Positions 16,217 to 23,341 of a DNA stretch of 60,963 nt are shown here, in pieces (the first letter of the stretch is position 1; every line of letters starts with the position of its first letter). Both the position numbers and the translations under genes were made by a program. Under the pieces are notes generated by a model. It did no database searches. It had not been told where the DNA came from and saw only the letters and a list, made by a program, of their open reading frames with translations. The DNA comes from a virus, in IMG/VR virus record IMGVR_UViG_3300006329_000009, positions 1 to 60,963 of that record. One strand, written 5' to 3'.

Positions 16217-16314
16217 TACCAACACCAATATTTGAATTAATTGTTTTAATTATGGGCATTATATGGATAAATGTGTTATTATCACATTTAGGTGTATATG
16301 ATGATGAAGAATGA
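16213..16314 (+). CDS. Tiny membrane protein, 33 residues
   Basis: The ATG overlaps the stop of the oxygenase (ATGA) and its stop overlaps the next ATG (ATGA). The sequence is a single hydrophobic helix (F-E-L-I-V-L-I-M-G-I-I-W-I-N-V-L-L) with an acidic C-terminal tail D-D-E-E. Exact coupling at both ends supports a real gene despite its size. Confidence 0.55.
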   Translation: MIPTPIFELIVLIMGIIWINVLLSHLGVYDDEE

Positions 16315-16718
16315 ATCTGAATTTAAATCAACTCAAATATCTTAGAGGTGTTTTAAGTATCAGTAGAATGTATAAACCCTATGAGGATAGGGGAGATTGC
16401 AATGTTCCTAAAGGATGTTTATGGAATGATGATAAGGAAGATTTATTCATTCAAATTGAAGCAGAGATAATGAGACGGTTTCCAAAGTGTCCACCTTGGT
16501 CACCATACGGTCAGTTTTCGAGTATAATAAAAGAGTCAAGGAAATTAAACGAGCAAATGACTTCAAAAGCACTCACAAAAGCAGATTTCGACCTAATCAA
16601 CCTTGTTTTTTCAAGTGCAGCAGCACTTGATGTAGATGTGAAACTTGTTGATGATGGTGATACCACACACGACCACTTTTCAGATGTGTGGAATAAAGTT
16701 ATCGATGGAGGTAACTAA
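16311..16718 (+). CDS. Unknown protein, 135 residues
   Basis: Soluble protein with a mixed N-terminal half containing P-K-C-P-P-W-S-P-Y and a helical C-terminal half (A-L-T-K-A-D-F-D-L-I-N-L-V-F). No known motif. Overlaps the tiny membrane gene by ATGA. Confidence 0.6.
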   Translation: MNLNLNQLKYLRGVLSISRMYKPYEDRGDCNVPKGCLWNDDKEDLFIQIEAEIMRRFPKCPPWSPYGQFSSIIKESRKLNEQMTSKALTKADFDLINLVFSSAAALDVDVKLVDDGDTTHDHFSDVWNKVIDGGN

Positions 16719-16719
16719 T

Positions 16720-16902
16720 ATGTCATCATTACATCACGAGTCACTACTTGAAACATGCTACGAGGAAGCATGGGTAGATTTCGCAAAAACAAATAACCTA
16801 ACATTTGACCAACTGGATGCACTAGACCAAAATAGTGAGTTAGGTTACCTGCCAGTAATAGCAGAGGATGCACAAAGAAGATTTGAGGAGTTGTGCAGAT
16901 GA
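16720..16902 (+). CDS. Small acidic protein, 60 residues
   Basis: ATG 16720 is preceded by GGAGGT at 16707-16712, a strong site, and follows the upstream stop by one base. The in-frame ATG at 16645 would bury 75 bases in the preceding gene and is rejected. Helical acidic protein with no recognised domain. Confidence 0.65.
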   Translation: MSSLHHESLLETCYEEAWVDFAKTNNLTFDQLDALDQNSELGYLPVIAEDAQRRFEELCR

Positions 16903-17030
16903 ATAAATTTGAAATAACATTTGATGAGCAATATCAACTCATTAAATTATATGATTTACTTAGGGATAATGGCATGATAAATGACCTACCTAATGAAATC
17001 GAAACATTCTTTGAAAAACTACTGGACTAA
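16899..17030 (+). CDS. Small unknown protein, 43 residues
   Basis: ATGA overlap with the preceding stop. Helical, acidic (F-D-E-Q-Y-Q-L-I-K-L-Y-D-L-L-R-D-N-G). Four bases separate its stop from the next ATG. No function evident. Confidence 0.5.
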   Translation: MNKFEITFDEQYQLIKLYDLLRDNGMINDLPNEIETFFEKLLD

Positions 17031-17034
17031 TTAA

Positions 17035-17325
17035 ATGACACTAACCAAATCATTATTCACACCTGATGAGATACAGGATCTCAAAGAAGAGTATGTAGAG
17101 TTTCAAATTAATGAAATGACTTCTGAAGAGATGGCAGATTACATTCGTGATGCTGAATTAAAGAAGGTCAATCCATTAAGTGAAGACCAACTCAGAAATG
17201 AAATTGATGAGTATGATGAGTATTTGTATGAAATACTTGCAAATTATGTCAAGGATGAGGAAGATAGTTATAATGCATTGCTAGAATTTCAACACGATAG
17301 ACAACAAAACATTTATTTCGACTAA
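17035..17325 (+). CDS. Small acidic helical protein, 96 residues
   Basis: About one third Asp/Glu, predicted long helices (F-T-P-D-E-I-Q-D-L-K-E-E-Y, then E-D-Q-L-R-N-E-I-D-E-Y-D-E-Y). Acidic small phage proteins of this kind can mimic DNA or bind host enzymes, but nothing specific shows this here. Confidence 0.6.
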   Translation: MTLTKSLFTPDEIQDLKEEYVEFQINEMTSEEMADYIRDAELKKVNPLSEDQLRNEIDEYDEYLYEILANYVKDEEDSYNALLEFQHDRQQNIYFD

Positions 17326-17549
17326 TGGAAGTAATCATCACACCAGAAAATGTCACAATGGCATTATCCCCTAAACAATGGGAATTAACTGATAATCAGT
17401 TAACATCACTTATTGAGTTTATCAATGAGAATAACCAATATAATGATGAAGAAGAGACTATCGATCATTGGGATGAGATAGCATACAAATTAATGCAACA
17501 ATGGGACTATAGGTATGCAGATGAAAAGAGAAGATACATTCGAGAGTAA
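17325..17549 (+). CDS. Small acidic protein, 74 residues
   Basis: Starts at a one-base TAATG overlap with the previous stop. Trp- and Glu-containing helical protein. No recognised family. Confidence 0.6.
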   Translation: MEVIITPENVTMALSPKQWELTDNQLTSLIEFINENNQYNDEEETIDHWDEIAYKLMQQWDYRYADEKRRYIRE

Positions 17550-17550
17550 T

Positions 17551-17712
17551 ATGGAGAATTTTATAACAAGATATGCTAACCAAAAAGGTTACACCACTAG
17601 GGAATGCTATACACCTATCAAAGTGCAAGAAGTTCCTGAAGCATTCAAACATAAATATTCATCATACGATGAGTATATTGATGCTCTCGCAGATTACATT
17701 AACGGTTATTAA
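17551..17712 (+). CDS. Small unknown protein, 53 residues
   Basis: ATG 17551 starts just after the upstream stop; an in-frame ATG at 17515 overlaps the upstream gene by 35 bases and is less likely. Contains Y-T-T-R-E-C-Y-T-P-I-K-V and an acidic helix (Y-D-E-Y-I-D-A-L-A-D-Y). Function unknown. Confidence 0.5.
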   Translation: MENFITRYANQKGYTTRECYTPIKVQEVPEAFKHKYSSYDEYIDALADYINGY

Positions 17713-17714
17713 TT

Positions 17715-17921
17715 ATGGCACTAAGTAAACAAGTAAAAGACAGTTTAGAAGCAGCATCCGAGGATTTGAGGAATGCGTTGGCATTTAGTGCCAGATGTGA
17801 GAAACCTTACATATCAAAACATATTGCAGATATGTTATCACAAATTGACAATATAATATATGTTGTCCCAATACTAGATAAAGTGGAGGAGATGCAGGAT
17901 GGCATCATTGATGATAACTAA
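17715..17921 (+). CDS. Small helical protein, 68 residues
   Basis: Two bases after the previous stop. Amphipathic helices with one Cys (S-A-R-C-E-K-P-Y). Overlaps the next gene by 23 bases. No family recognised. Confidence 0.55.
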   Translation: MALSKQVKDSLEAASEDLRNALAFSARCEKPYISKHIADMLSQIDNIIYVVPILDKVEEMQDGIIDDN

Positions 17922-18291
17922 CGGAGTGTTAGATGTTGATGAATTAAAGTATTATGAGGACATTTATATTACTGATGATAATATAACTGTTGAATCCAAA
18001 CAATTACCTGCTTATACTATAGTAGATAATACATATTATACTGGTGAAACTACTGAAGGATACAGAGTAAATGCTAGGATTAAATGTCAACTAGGCAATC
18101 CCGAAGGGATGCAGAGATACATGACAGCAGGTGATAAAGTATTAAATCCTATGATATTTAATGGTAATGTATTATGGACATATGAAAAGATAGGTATGTT
18201 TGACACAGTAGCAGATAGTAAAACATTTATTGAATCATACATCAATGAGGATGCAACTAAACTAATCAATGAGAGACAGCATGATGTGTGA
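17899..18291 (+). CDS. Unknown beta-rich protein, 130 residues
   Basis: Ribosome site GGAGGAGA lies a few bases before the ATG. Rich in Thr, Tyr and Asp with alternating strand patterns (Y-I-T-D-D-N-I-T-V-E-S, then Y-R-V-N-A-R-I-K-C). A C-terminal helix. No known domain. Last gene before an 83-base gap. Confidence 0.6.
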   Translation: MASLMITNGVLDVDELKYYEDIYITDDNITVESKQLPAYTIVDNTYYTGETTEGYRVNARIKCQLGNPEGMQRYMTAGDKVLNPMIFNGNVLWTYEKIGMFDTVADSKTFIESYINEDATKLINERQHDV

Positions 18292-18374
18292 CAGTTGATA
18301 AAGAGTCCAATACTATGCCCAAACTTGCCCACTTGTGCTTATAATATGCAAGTATCAATCGCATTACTTGCTTA

Positions 18375-18629
18375 ATGACAGTAACACGCACTAGAAGGAC
18401 TAGAAAGGCATCACCTAAGAAATCCCCTGCTAGACCTAAAGTGACTAAAGTTACACCACCTGCAAGACCTGATACACTTCTCAAATTTGATGACTACAAA
18501 AAAGACATCAAATTAAGACTAGAAATCCATAACTATGAGATTTCAGCACTATGGGATGATGTTAAATGGTCTTATGATAAAATCTCTAAGTATGTCAAAT
18601 CATCATATGATAAGGCATTCAACCAGTAG
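18375..18629 (+). CDS. Small protein with histone-like basic N-terminus
   Basis: An 84-residue protein. Residues 1-35 are Arg/Lys/Pro/Thr-rich with K-A-S-P-K-K-S-P-A-R-P-K-V, an arrangement like histone H1 tails or AT-hook-like DNA binding segments; residues 36-84 form a helical charged domain. DNA or RNA binding is a fair guess from charge only. A strong terminator follows. A TATAAT at 18340-18345 lies upstream without a good -35 box. Confidence 0.6.
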   Translation: MTVTRTRRTRKASPKKSPARPKVTKVTPPARPDTLLKFDDYKKDIKLRLEIHNYEISALWDDVKWSYDKISKYVKSSYDKAFNQ

Positions 18630-18641
18630 ATAAAGTGTCAC

Positions 18642-18667
18642 AAGACCCCTATCATGGGGTCTTTTTT
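18642..18667 (+). terminator. Intrinsic terminator
   Basis: Stem AAGACCCC (18642-18649), loop TATCAT, GGGGTCTT (18656-18663), within a run of six T (18662-18667). It is perfectly paired and strong, and ends the transcript of the small genes before the helicase. Confidence 0.9.
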
Positions 18668-18685
18668 CATGTATAATAATAATAT

Positions 18686-18748
18686 GAGATGAAAGTTATG
18701 CGGATGCACAATTAAGTGCTAGTCAACCGAGCAACATACAATCATCTC
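18686..18748 (+). other. Closed 63-base inverted-repeat segment before helicase (structured leader?)
   Basis: GAGATGA (18686-18692) and TCATCTC (18742-18748) pair perfectly over 7 bases and enclose 49 bases that include a small hairpin GCAC-AATTAA-GTGC. It lies between the terminator and the helicase start at 18771. The size recalls a tRNA, but no T-arm or anticodon arm is present. It could be a structured 5' leader or a protein-binding site. Confidence 0.35.
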
Positions 18749-18770
18749 TTTCAATTTATTATTAAATCCC

Positions 18771-20006
18771 TTGATTTCACTTAGACCACATCAATTACGA
18801 GCATTAAATTCAATGCAACGTGAAGATAAGGGACAAATAATAGTGCCAACTGGAGGTGGTAAAACATACATTATGATTAACGATTACATTGCTATGTTAC
18901 AAGAATGCAATGAAATTGAAAGTGATAATGTAACAGTAGTTGTTGCACCTCGTATATTATTAGCACAGCAATTATGCGATGATTTCTATCATCAAGTCCC
19001 ACAAGATTTAAACATATTTCATGCACATAGCGGAAGGACTTCGTTTCCAAGTTCTACTAAATCAAATGAAATTGCAGAGTTTGTTGATAACAATCATCAA
19101 ACAATTATATTCACAACTTATCATTCATTGAAGAAAGTTGTGGAATCTGATATAACAATAGATTGCATATATTTTGATGAAAGTCACAATGGCACAGCAA
19201 GATCATTCTTTGAAAGTGTTAGTAACTGTAGTCAATATGCAGAGCGTTGTTATTATTTTACAGCAACACCTAGGATATCATATAAACATGATAGAGGGAT
19301 GAATAATAAACATATCTGGGGAAATATCCTGGAATCCGTCCCTGCACCTGAGTTAATTGATGGTGGAAGTTTAATACCACCAACTATAATTCCATTTGAA
19401 GTTGATACTAACTATGCTAAACATAATGCACATGTTCATCATTCAATTACTATACAAAATGTTATCGACAGTATAGAATTAGAGGGTAGCAAAGTGTTAG
19501 TTAGTGTCCCATCATCTAAGGTATTAATTAACATGTTATCACGCACATATTTGATAAAAGAGTTAAAGAATAAAGGATACGATTTATTACACATTACAAG
19601 TAAATTTGGTGCTTATGTCAACAACAAAAAAGTCAATCGCTCTCAATTCTTTGAGACTCTCAAGCAATGGGGTGAAGAGAAAGAAAGAAAGTTTATCATC
19701 TTTCATTACAGCATCCTATCGGAAGGCATCAATGTTAGTGGACTCACTCATACGGTATTCTTGCGAAATCTTAATATCGTTGAGATGGCACAGAGCATCG
19801 GAAGAGTTATTCGTATGGATAAACAAGATACCAAAGATATTGCAGAAGGCACTATTGATAGTGGGGATATTAATAATTATCGCAAATCCACTGGTTATTG
19901 CATTATTCCTACTCACAAGAGTTATGGCACTAAAACTCTCAAAAGAATGCAAAGAATAACGGATGACATTTTTAGAGATGGAGTGCATACCACAGCATAT
20001 TGTTAA
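18771..20006 (+). CDS. uvsW: SF2 DNA/RNA helicase, UvsW-like
   Basis: A 411-residue helicase. The sequence R-P-H-Q opens the domain, Walker A P-T-G-G-G-K-T is at 26-32, motif II D-E-S-H at 136-139, motif III T-A-T at 164-166, and motif VI Q-S-I-G-R-V-I-R at 341-348. In T4, UvsW unwinds R-loops and branched DNA and drives the switch from origin to recombination-dependent replication. The start used is TTG 18771 because no ATG precedes the helicase Q-motif; this is the weakest part of the call. It is shorter than T4 UvsW (about 500 residues), so another DEAD-type helicase is possible. Confidence 0.8.
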   Translation: MISLRPHQLRALNSMQREDKGQIIVPTGGGKTYIMINDYIAMLQECNEIESDNVTVVVAPRILLAQQLCDDFYHQVPQDLNIFHAHSGRTSFPSSTKSNEIAEFVDNNHQTIIFTTYHSLKKVVESDITIDCIYFDESHNGTARSFFESVSNCSQYAERCYYFTATPRISYKHDRGMNNKHIWGNILESVPAPELIDGGSLIPPTIIPFEVDTNYAKHNAHVHHSITIQNVIDSIELEGSKVLVSVPSSKVLINMLSRTYLIKELKNKGYDLLHITSKFGAYVNNKKVNRSQFFETLKQWGEEKERKFIIFHYSILSEGINVSGLTHTVFLRNLNIVEMAQSIGRVIRMDKQDTKDIAEGTIDSGDINNYRKSTGYCIIPTHKSYGTKTLKRMQRITDDIFRDGVHTTAYC

Positions 20007-20060
20007 AATGTGTAAACCGCAACCAGTCCGTGTGCCACCGCACAAAGTGTCCACTAAATG

Positions 20061-20088
20061 CGGACAAGGTGCGGAAATCGGTTATAAT
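20061..20088 (+). promoter_or_regulatory. Possible sigma70-type promoter downstream of helicase
   Basis: CGGACA (20061-20066), 16-base spacer, TATAAT (20083-20088). The -10 box is perfect; the -35 box matches 4 of 6. It lies in the 204-base gap 20007-20210 that has no gene, and would give a leader of about 115 bases for the gene at 20211. Confidence 0.45.
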
Positions 20089-20210
20089 AAGAATATGGGA
20101 AACAAATTCATCCCTGAGACTCTTAATTATCCACTTGGTAAACAGGTTAGCATAGAGTCAAAGAATCGAATTTGTTTCTCTCACCTATCAACTTTAATCT
20201 CTCTCTTAAC

Positions 20211-20525
20211 ATGCGTAAAATTGAATCTGAAATGAATGCAGCAGTAACAAATCGTTACAACTTCAGCAAGTCAAACACAACTGTTTCAATTAATGACAGA
20301 ATCGCTGAAGTCAGACTTCATGGAAATTTAATCGCTAGAGTTGGTGACAATTTCGTCCAAATCTTTGATGGTGGTTGGCAATCAGTAACCACTAAATCCA
20401 GATTAAATGCATTATTAAATGCAGTAACACCTAACGGTGGTGTATTTCAAAGAGATTGGACTTGGTATTACAACTCAAGCAAAGTTGGCACAGTGCCATT
20501 TTTCTCAGGTATGGAAGCAGCATAA
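20211..20525 (+). CDS. Conserved-type cyanophage/cyanobacterial small protein
   Basis: A 104-residue protein starting M-R-K-I-E-S-E-M-N-A-A-V. The layout, with N-T-T-V-S-I then V-R-L-H-G-N-L-I-A then F-D-G-G-W-Q-S-V-T-T-K-S-R-L-N-A-L, resembles a small family shared by marine cyanobacteria and their phages; I recognise the pattern but not a function. The ATG at 20211 is preferred over the upstream TTG at 20172. A compound terminator overlaps its stop codon. Confidence 0.75.
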   Translation: MRKIESEMNAAVTNRYNFSKSNTTVSINDRIAEVRLHGNLIARVGDNFVQIFDGGWQSVTTKSRLNALLNAVTPNGGVFQRDWTWYYNSSKVGTVPFFSGMEAA

Positions 20526-20548
20526 ACCCTGCTCTCACCTGAGTTTTT
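20504..20548 (+). terminator. Intrinsic terminator overlapping stop codon
   Basis: Outer stem CTCAGGT (20504-20510) with ACCTGAG (20537-20543), inner stem AGCAG (20516-20520) with CTGCT (20529-20533), then TTTTT (20544-20548). The stop codon TAA at 20523-20525 lies in the apical loop, so ribosomes reaching the stop would interfere with folding. Confidence 0.7.
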
Positions 20549-20648
20549 ACTGGCATTTTTGTATCCATAAAGAGTTTACTTATTAAATTAAGTCGGATGA
20601 AGCACCTCTTAATGTAAGTCCAGTATTGTCCCTTTGCTTATTAACAAA

Positions 20649-20756
20649 ATGTCAAACAATGTTGCATTTAACTTTCTTGTTGAATCTCTATCTAGAGCAG
20701 AAACAGGTAACGAATTAATCGCACTAATTGACACATACCTTGCAAATCAAGGTTAA
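20649..20756 (+). CDS. Tiny protein, 35 residues
   Basis: M-S-N-N-V-A-F-N-F-L-V-E-S-L then an acidic helix, ending N-Q-G. The start follows TTAACAAA, a leader pattern shared with neighbouring genes, and a hairpin follows the stop. No function evident. Confidence 0.55.
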   Translation: MSNNVAFNFLVESLSRAETGNELIALIDTYLANQG

Positions 20757-20768
20757 TTAAATAATAAT

Positions 20769-20787
20769 GAGGGGTGAAATTCCCCTC
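20769..20787 (+). terminator. Hairpin, possible terminator
   Basis: GAGGGG (20769-20774), loop TGAAATT, CCCCTC (20782-20787). It lies 12 bases after the stop of the tiny gene. The stem is strong but there is no proper T-run, so it may act as a weak terminator or RNA-stabilising hairpin. Confidence 0.45.
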
Positions 20788-20806
20788 TCATTCTTAACAA
20801 TCTCTC

Positions 20807-20983
20807 ATGTTAAATCATCTTTCAGACTTATTAGAATCATGGTGTAATAGTCAGCAATTAGAGTTTATTAGTGCTGACGATTTACTGCATGGTTATTATC
20901 AACAATTAACCATAGATCAACGTGATTGGTTAACATATTATATTGAAATATGGGATAAAACACAACAATTTGAGGTGGGTTAA
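20807..20983 (+). CDS. Small acidic protein, 58 residues
   Basis: M-L-N-H-L-S-D-L-L-E-S-W-C then a helical stretch with Y-Y-Q-Q-L-T-I-D-Q-R-D-W. Stop is two bases before the next ATG. No known motif; the codon pattern and spacing support it. Confidence 0.6.
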   Translation: MLNHLSDLLESWCNSQQLEFISADDLLHGYYQQLTIDQRDWLTYYIEIWDKTQQFEVG

Positions 20984-20985
20984 TC

Positions 20986-21216
20986 ATGTATAAAAGTGAA
21001 ACATTAGGACGTATCTTTTGGTGTGAAGATGATACTTATGACTTCAAATCATGTCCTATGAAGTTAGATGGCACAGGCGATTTTGACTATTGGGATTATG
21101 TATCAGAGTGGACAGAATGGCATGAAGTAGATATGAATTTACTCTTTGATATTCACAAAGCATGTATATTTAATAAGAGAGAATATGCAGGTAGTATAAC
21201 ATTTAATGGAGTATAA
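20986..21216 (+). CDS. Small aromatic-rich protein, 76 residues
   Basis: Rich in Trp, Tyr and Asp (F-D-Y-W-D-Y-V-S-E-W-T-E-W-H-E-V). Preceded by GAGGTGGG inside the upstream gene. Function unknown. Confidence 0.6.
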   Translation: MYKSETLGRIFWCEDDTYDFKSCPMKLDGTGDFDYWDYVSEWTEWHEVDMNLLFDIHKACIFNKREYAGSITFNGV

Positions 21217-21219
21217 TCA

Positions 21220-21432
21220 ATGCACTATCTAACACCATACGACATAGGAATAGGAGACAATGTGTTATTTAATGGTATAATGTATTATGTCTTAATTAAC
21301 TACATTAAAGGTGAAATTGATGCTAAAGGTTATACACCAAACAGCAACAGAACCATCTTAATTAATAACACTTATGGCACAAGAGTTATGTGTCATAATT
21401 ATAAACAACTAGAGGTAATTGACTATGAGTAA
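21220..21432 (+). CDS. Small beta-rich protein, 70 residues
   Basis: Three bases after the previous stop. Alternating hydrophobic pattern (G-D-N-V-L-F-N-G-I-M-Y-Y-V-L-I) suggests a small barrel. Overlaps the next gene by 8 bases. No family recognised. Confidence 0.6.
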   Translation: MHYLTPYDIGIGDNVLFNGIMYYVLINYIKGEIDAKGYTPNSNRTILINNTYGTRVMCHNYKQLEVIDYE

Positions 21433-21544
21433 ATCTATCACATCACAACTAAGTGATGAAGCAATTTATCAAATACTAGAGATAATTGCAAGTGAAATTG
21501 ATAATATAGATGATAAAGAGTTATTCATTAGTATGGAGGATTAA
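21425..21544 (+). CDS. Tiny acidic protein, 39 residues
   Basis: Overlaps the preceding gene by 8 bases and ends two bases before the next ATG. Acidic amphipathic helix (A-I-Y-Q-I-L-E-I-I-A-S-E-I-D-N-I). Coupling to both sides supports it. Confidence 0.5.
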   Translation: MSKSITSQLSDEAIYQILEIIASEIDNIDDKELFISMED

Positions 21545-21546
21545 CA

Positions 21547-21732
21547 ATGCAAAGTGATGAATTTGAAATCAAATTACCCACTTATTTTACATGTAATGAG
21601 TATAAATTCGTAAGGGAATGTATTCAAAATGCACAAGATAATTGGGATAAAGATAAATATCATACTTGTGATATTGTCCTTAATAAGTTATATGAATTAA
21701 GTGAAACTTGCATACAAGATAGAATCAATTAA
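21547..21732 (+). CDS. Small unknown protein, 61 residues
   Basis: Start preceded by TTAACA. Contains three Cys and a helical C-terminal half (C-D-I-V-L-N-K-L-Y-E-L). No known domain. Confidence 0.6.
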   Translation: MQSDEFEIKLPTYFTCNEYKFVRECIQNAQDNWDKDKYHTCDIVLNKLYELSETCIQDRIN

Positions 21733-21761
21733 CCTTTAAACATTCAATCGCATTATTAACA

Positions 21762-22025
21762 ATGACAAAACTAAATCCTCGTCCAGTTTATAACAATCCT
21801 AAGAAACCAGTTGTTAACAACAATGTCAACAAATTCCCCAGATTAACTAATCAAGAATGGGATGATATTATAGGATTAATTGATGATAAATTAGAAAGGC
21901 AATATTATGAATGTTACCAAACAATAAAGGACAAACTAGAATCATATAGGCAGGAAGACGTAATTGTCAACAGGTTATGTGACACTAATATTAGTGACTA
22001 CGATAGCATCCCAAATCGCTATTAA
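21762..22025 (+). CDS. Small unknown protein, 87 residues
   Basis: Start preceded by TTAACA in a 29-base gap. A Pro/Asn/Lys-rich N-terminus (R-P-V-Y-N-N-P-K-K-P-V) precedes a helical segment (W-D-D-I-I-G-L-I-D-D-K-L). No function evident. Confidence 0.6.
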   Translation: MTKLNPRPVYNNPKKPVVNNNVNKFPRLTNQEWDDIIGLIDDKLERQYYECYQTIKDKLESYRQEDVIVNRLCDTNISDYDSIPNRY

Positions 22026-22062
22026 TACATTATAATATTAGTATAGACAACAAACAAACCTT

Positions 22063-22317
22063 ATGAATCCAGTATTAAAGCAATTCATTGATTACATTTT
22101 TTCATTCTACGGATGTCCTGATGATGTCCTTTACCCATTAGTTAAGGATAACAGGATGGTAACCAAACATGAAATTTATCAAGCAATCAAAGTTTATATT
22201 GCTAAACTGGAAACCGCATCCGCAGGATCTTTCTATACATGGGGCGGTGGTGATTCTCTAGACAGAGAAAGAGTAAGGGATATTTTAATCTCAGATTTCA
22301 ACTTCACACTTCAGTAA
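22063..22317 (+). CDS. Small unknown protein, 84 residues
   Basis: Helical protein with F-Y-G-C-P-D-D-V-L-Y-P-L-V and a central F-Y-T-W-G-G-G-D-S-L turn. A TATAAT at 22031-22036 lies upstream with no -35 match. Function unknown. Confidence 0.6.
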   Translation: MNPVLKQFIDYIFSFYGCPDDVLYPLVKDNRMVTKHEIYQAIKVYIAKLETASAGSFYTWGGGDSLDRERVRDILISDFNFTLQ

Positions 22318-22335
22318 ACCCAATTCTTAATTATT

Positions 22336-22557
22336 ATGTTAAACAAATCACTTCCTAAAACAGCACTAACCAAACTACAGACAGATTTATATAATATTGC
22401 ATCAAATCACGATGGAATTTTAGACATGATAGTTTTTGGATTTACTCAAGATATGGACATTGCCACTATCAAACACTATCAGGACATGTTAAATGTCAAT
22501 TTTCCAGAGCAAACAGCAACACCCGATGACAACCCAGTCAGAGGATTAAACTTTTAA
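22336..22557 (+). CDS. Small unknown protein, 73 residues
   Basis: Helical first half (L-T-K-L-Q-T-D-L-Y-N-I-A-S-N-H-D-G-I-L) and a Pro/Asp-rich tail. Eighteen bases after the previous stop. No family recognised. Confidence 0.55.
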   Translation: MLNKSLPKTALTKLQTDLYNIASNHDGILDMIVFGFTQDMDIATIKHYQDMLNVNFPEQTATPDDNPVRGLNF

Positions 22558-22564
22558 ACTAACA

Positions 22565-22699
22565 ATGTTAATTCCTACTTCTTACTTAGATAGTAACACT
22601 TTATACAAAATCTATCAAACAGTAACTAACAACAAACCAAAACCACAAAGTGTTTACAATCCCCCTAGAAGTAGAAAGATTTCAATACTTAATGATTAA
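22565..22699 (+). CDS. Tiny basic protein, 44 residues
   Basis: Start preceded by CTAACA, similar to the TTAACA leader of its neighbours. Lys/Pro/Tyr-rich with a C-terminal R-S-R-K-I-S-I-L. May bind nucleic acid by charge; no motif. Confidence 0.5.
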   Translation: MLIPTSYLDSNTLYKIYQTVTNNKPKPQSVYNPPRSRKISILND

Positions 22700-22751
22700 A
22701 CACTAAGTATTAACAATTCACTCACAGATCGCCAAATTTTTTATTAATCAA

Positions 22752-23081
22752 ATGACCAAACTTTCCACTCTAATTGATAACATAAACAACACACAAGTTG
22801 TAGAGCAAAATGTATATAAACTAGCAAAATGTGTAGATGCTAGTTATAAACAATCATATGATTATCGCACTATTAATTGTGAAGTTAAAAAAGGTAAAAA
22901 GTATTGGAAACTAATATTTGACAATAGCGTTCATGCATTTGTAGATGTAAACAATGGTGACGTATATAAACCTGCTAGTTGGAATAAACCTGCTAAACAT
23001 GTGAGGTATAACTTATTAACTAATCCAGAGATTTGCCTATCTAATTGTGATTGGGCAGGAGGATATTTGTATATAAGATGA
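22752..23081 (+). CDS. Conserved-type cyanophage protein with VHAFVD-VYKPASW motif
   Basis: A 109-residue protein. The central K-Y-W-K-L-I-F-D-N-S-V-H-A-F-V-D, then G-D-V-Y-K-P-A-S-W, then A-K-H-V-R-Y-N-L-L are characteristic of a small protein family I associate with cyanophages; it looks like an alpha/beta two-layer domain. Cysteines occur at the ends. Function unknown. Confidence 0.7.
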   Translation: MTKLSTLIDNINNTQVVEQNVYKLAKCVDASYKQSYDYRTINCEVKKGKKYWKLIFDNSVHAFVDVNNGDVYKPASWNKPAKHVRYNLLTNPEICLSNCDWAGGYLYIR

Positions 23082-23109
23082 TAACAACTACACAAGGATT
23101 GCAAGGGAG

Positions 23110-23141
23110 TTTTCCACACTTTGCGGAAGTATTGTGGAAAA
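23110..23141. promoter_or_regulatory. Two inverted DnaA-box-like 9-mers
   Basis: TTTTCCACA (23110-23118) and TGTGGAAAA (23133-23141) are a perfect 9-base inverted repeat separated by 14 bases. TTTTCCACA is the DnaA box of cyanobacteria. A third copy lies at 23464-23472 in inverse orientation. It could also be a simple hairpin at the 3' end of the transcript. The 260-base gap 23082-23341 otherwise holds only the promoter at 23292. Confidence 0.4.
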
Positions 23142-23291
23142 GTAGTGTATATTTTAAATGGTTAATTAAACATAGGTATGTGTTATTTAACGATGATAAT
23201 ATAGACTCTAGTTAGTGTTATCTAAGAGCGTAACATAGCGAGATTTTTTTGTCAACAACTATGGAGAAATATGTCAATCTTCGCTAACACC

Positions 23292-23320
23292 TTGACATGA
23301 CACATTTTTTGCTATATAAT
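23292..23320 (+). promoter_or_regulatory. Perfect sigma70 consensus promoter
   Basis: TTGACA (23292-23297), exactly 17 bases, TATAAT (23315-23320). There are 21 bases from the -10 box to ATG 23342 with no Shine-Dalgarno site, as at 3608, 12400 and 14141. Confidence 0.85.
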
Positions 23321-23341
23321 AACAATGTAAGCACAATTACA

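Noticed and set aside
18672-18677. TATAAT after the terminator as a helicase promoter
   Set aside because: No acceptable -35 box at 15-19 bases upstream, where the terminator stem lies instead.
18686-18748. tRNA gene
   Set aside because: The closing 7-base stem looks like an acceptor arm, but there is no T-arm GGTTC, no anticodon stem and the length is too short.
22031-22036. TATAAT as promoter for the gene at 22063
   Set aside because: The -35 position has no resemblance to TTGACA; such hexamers are common in this AT-rich DNA.
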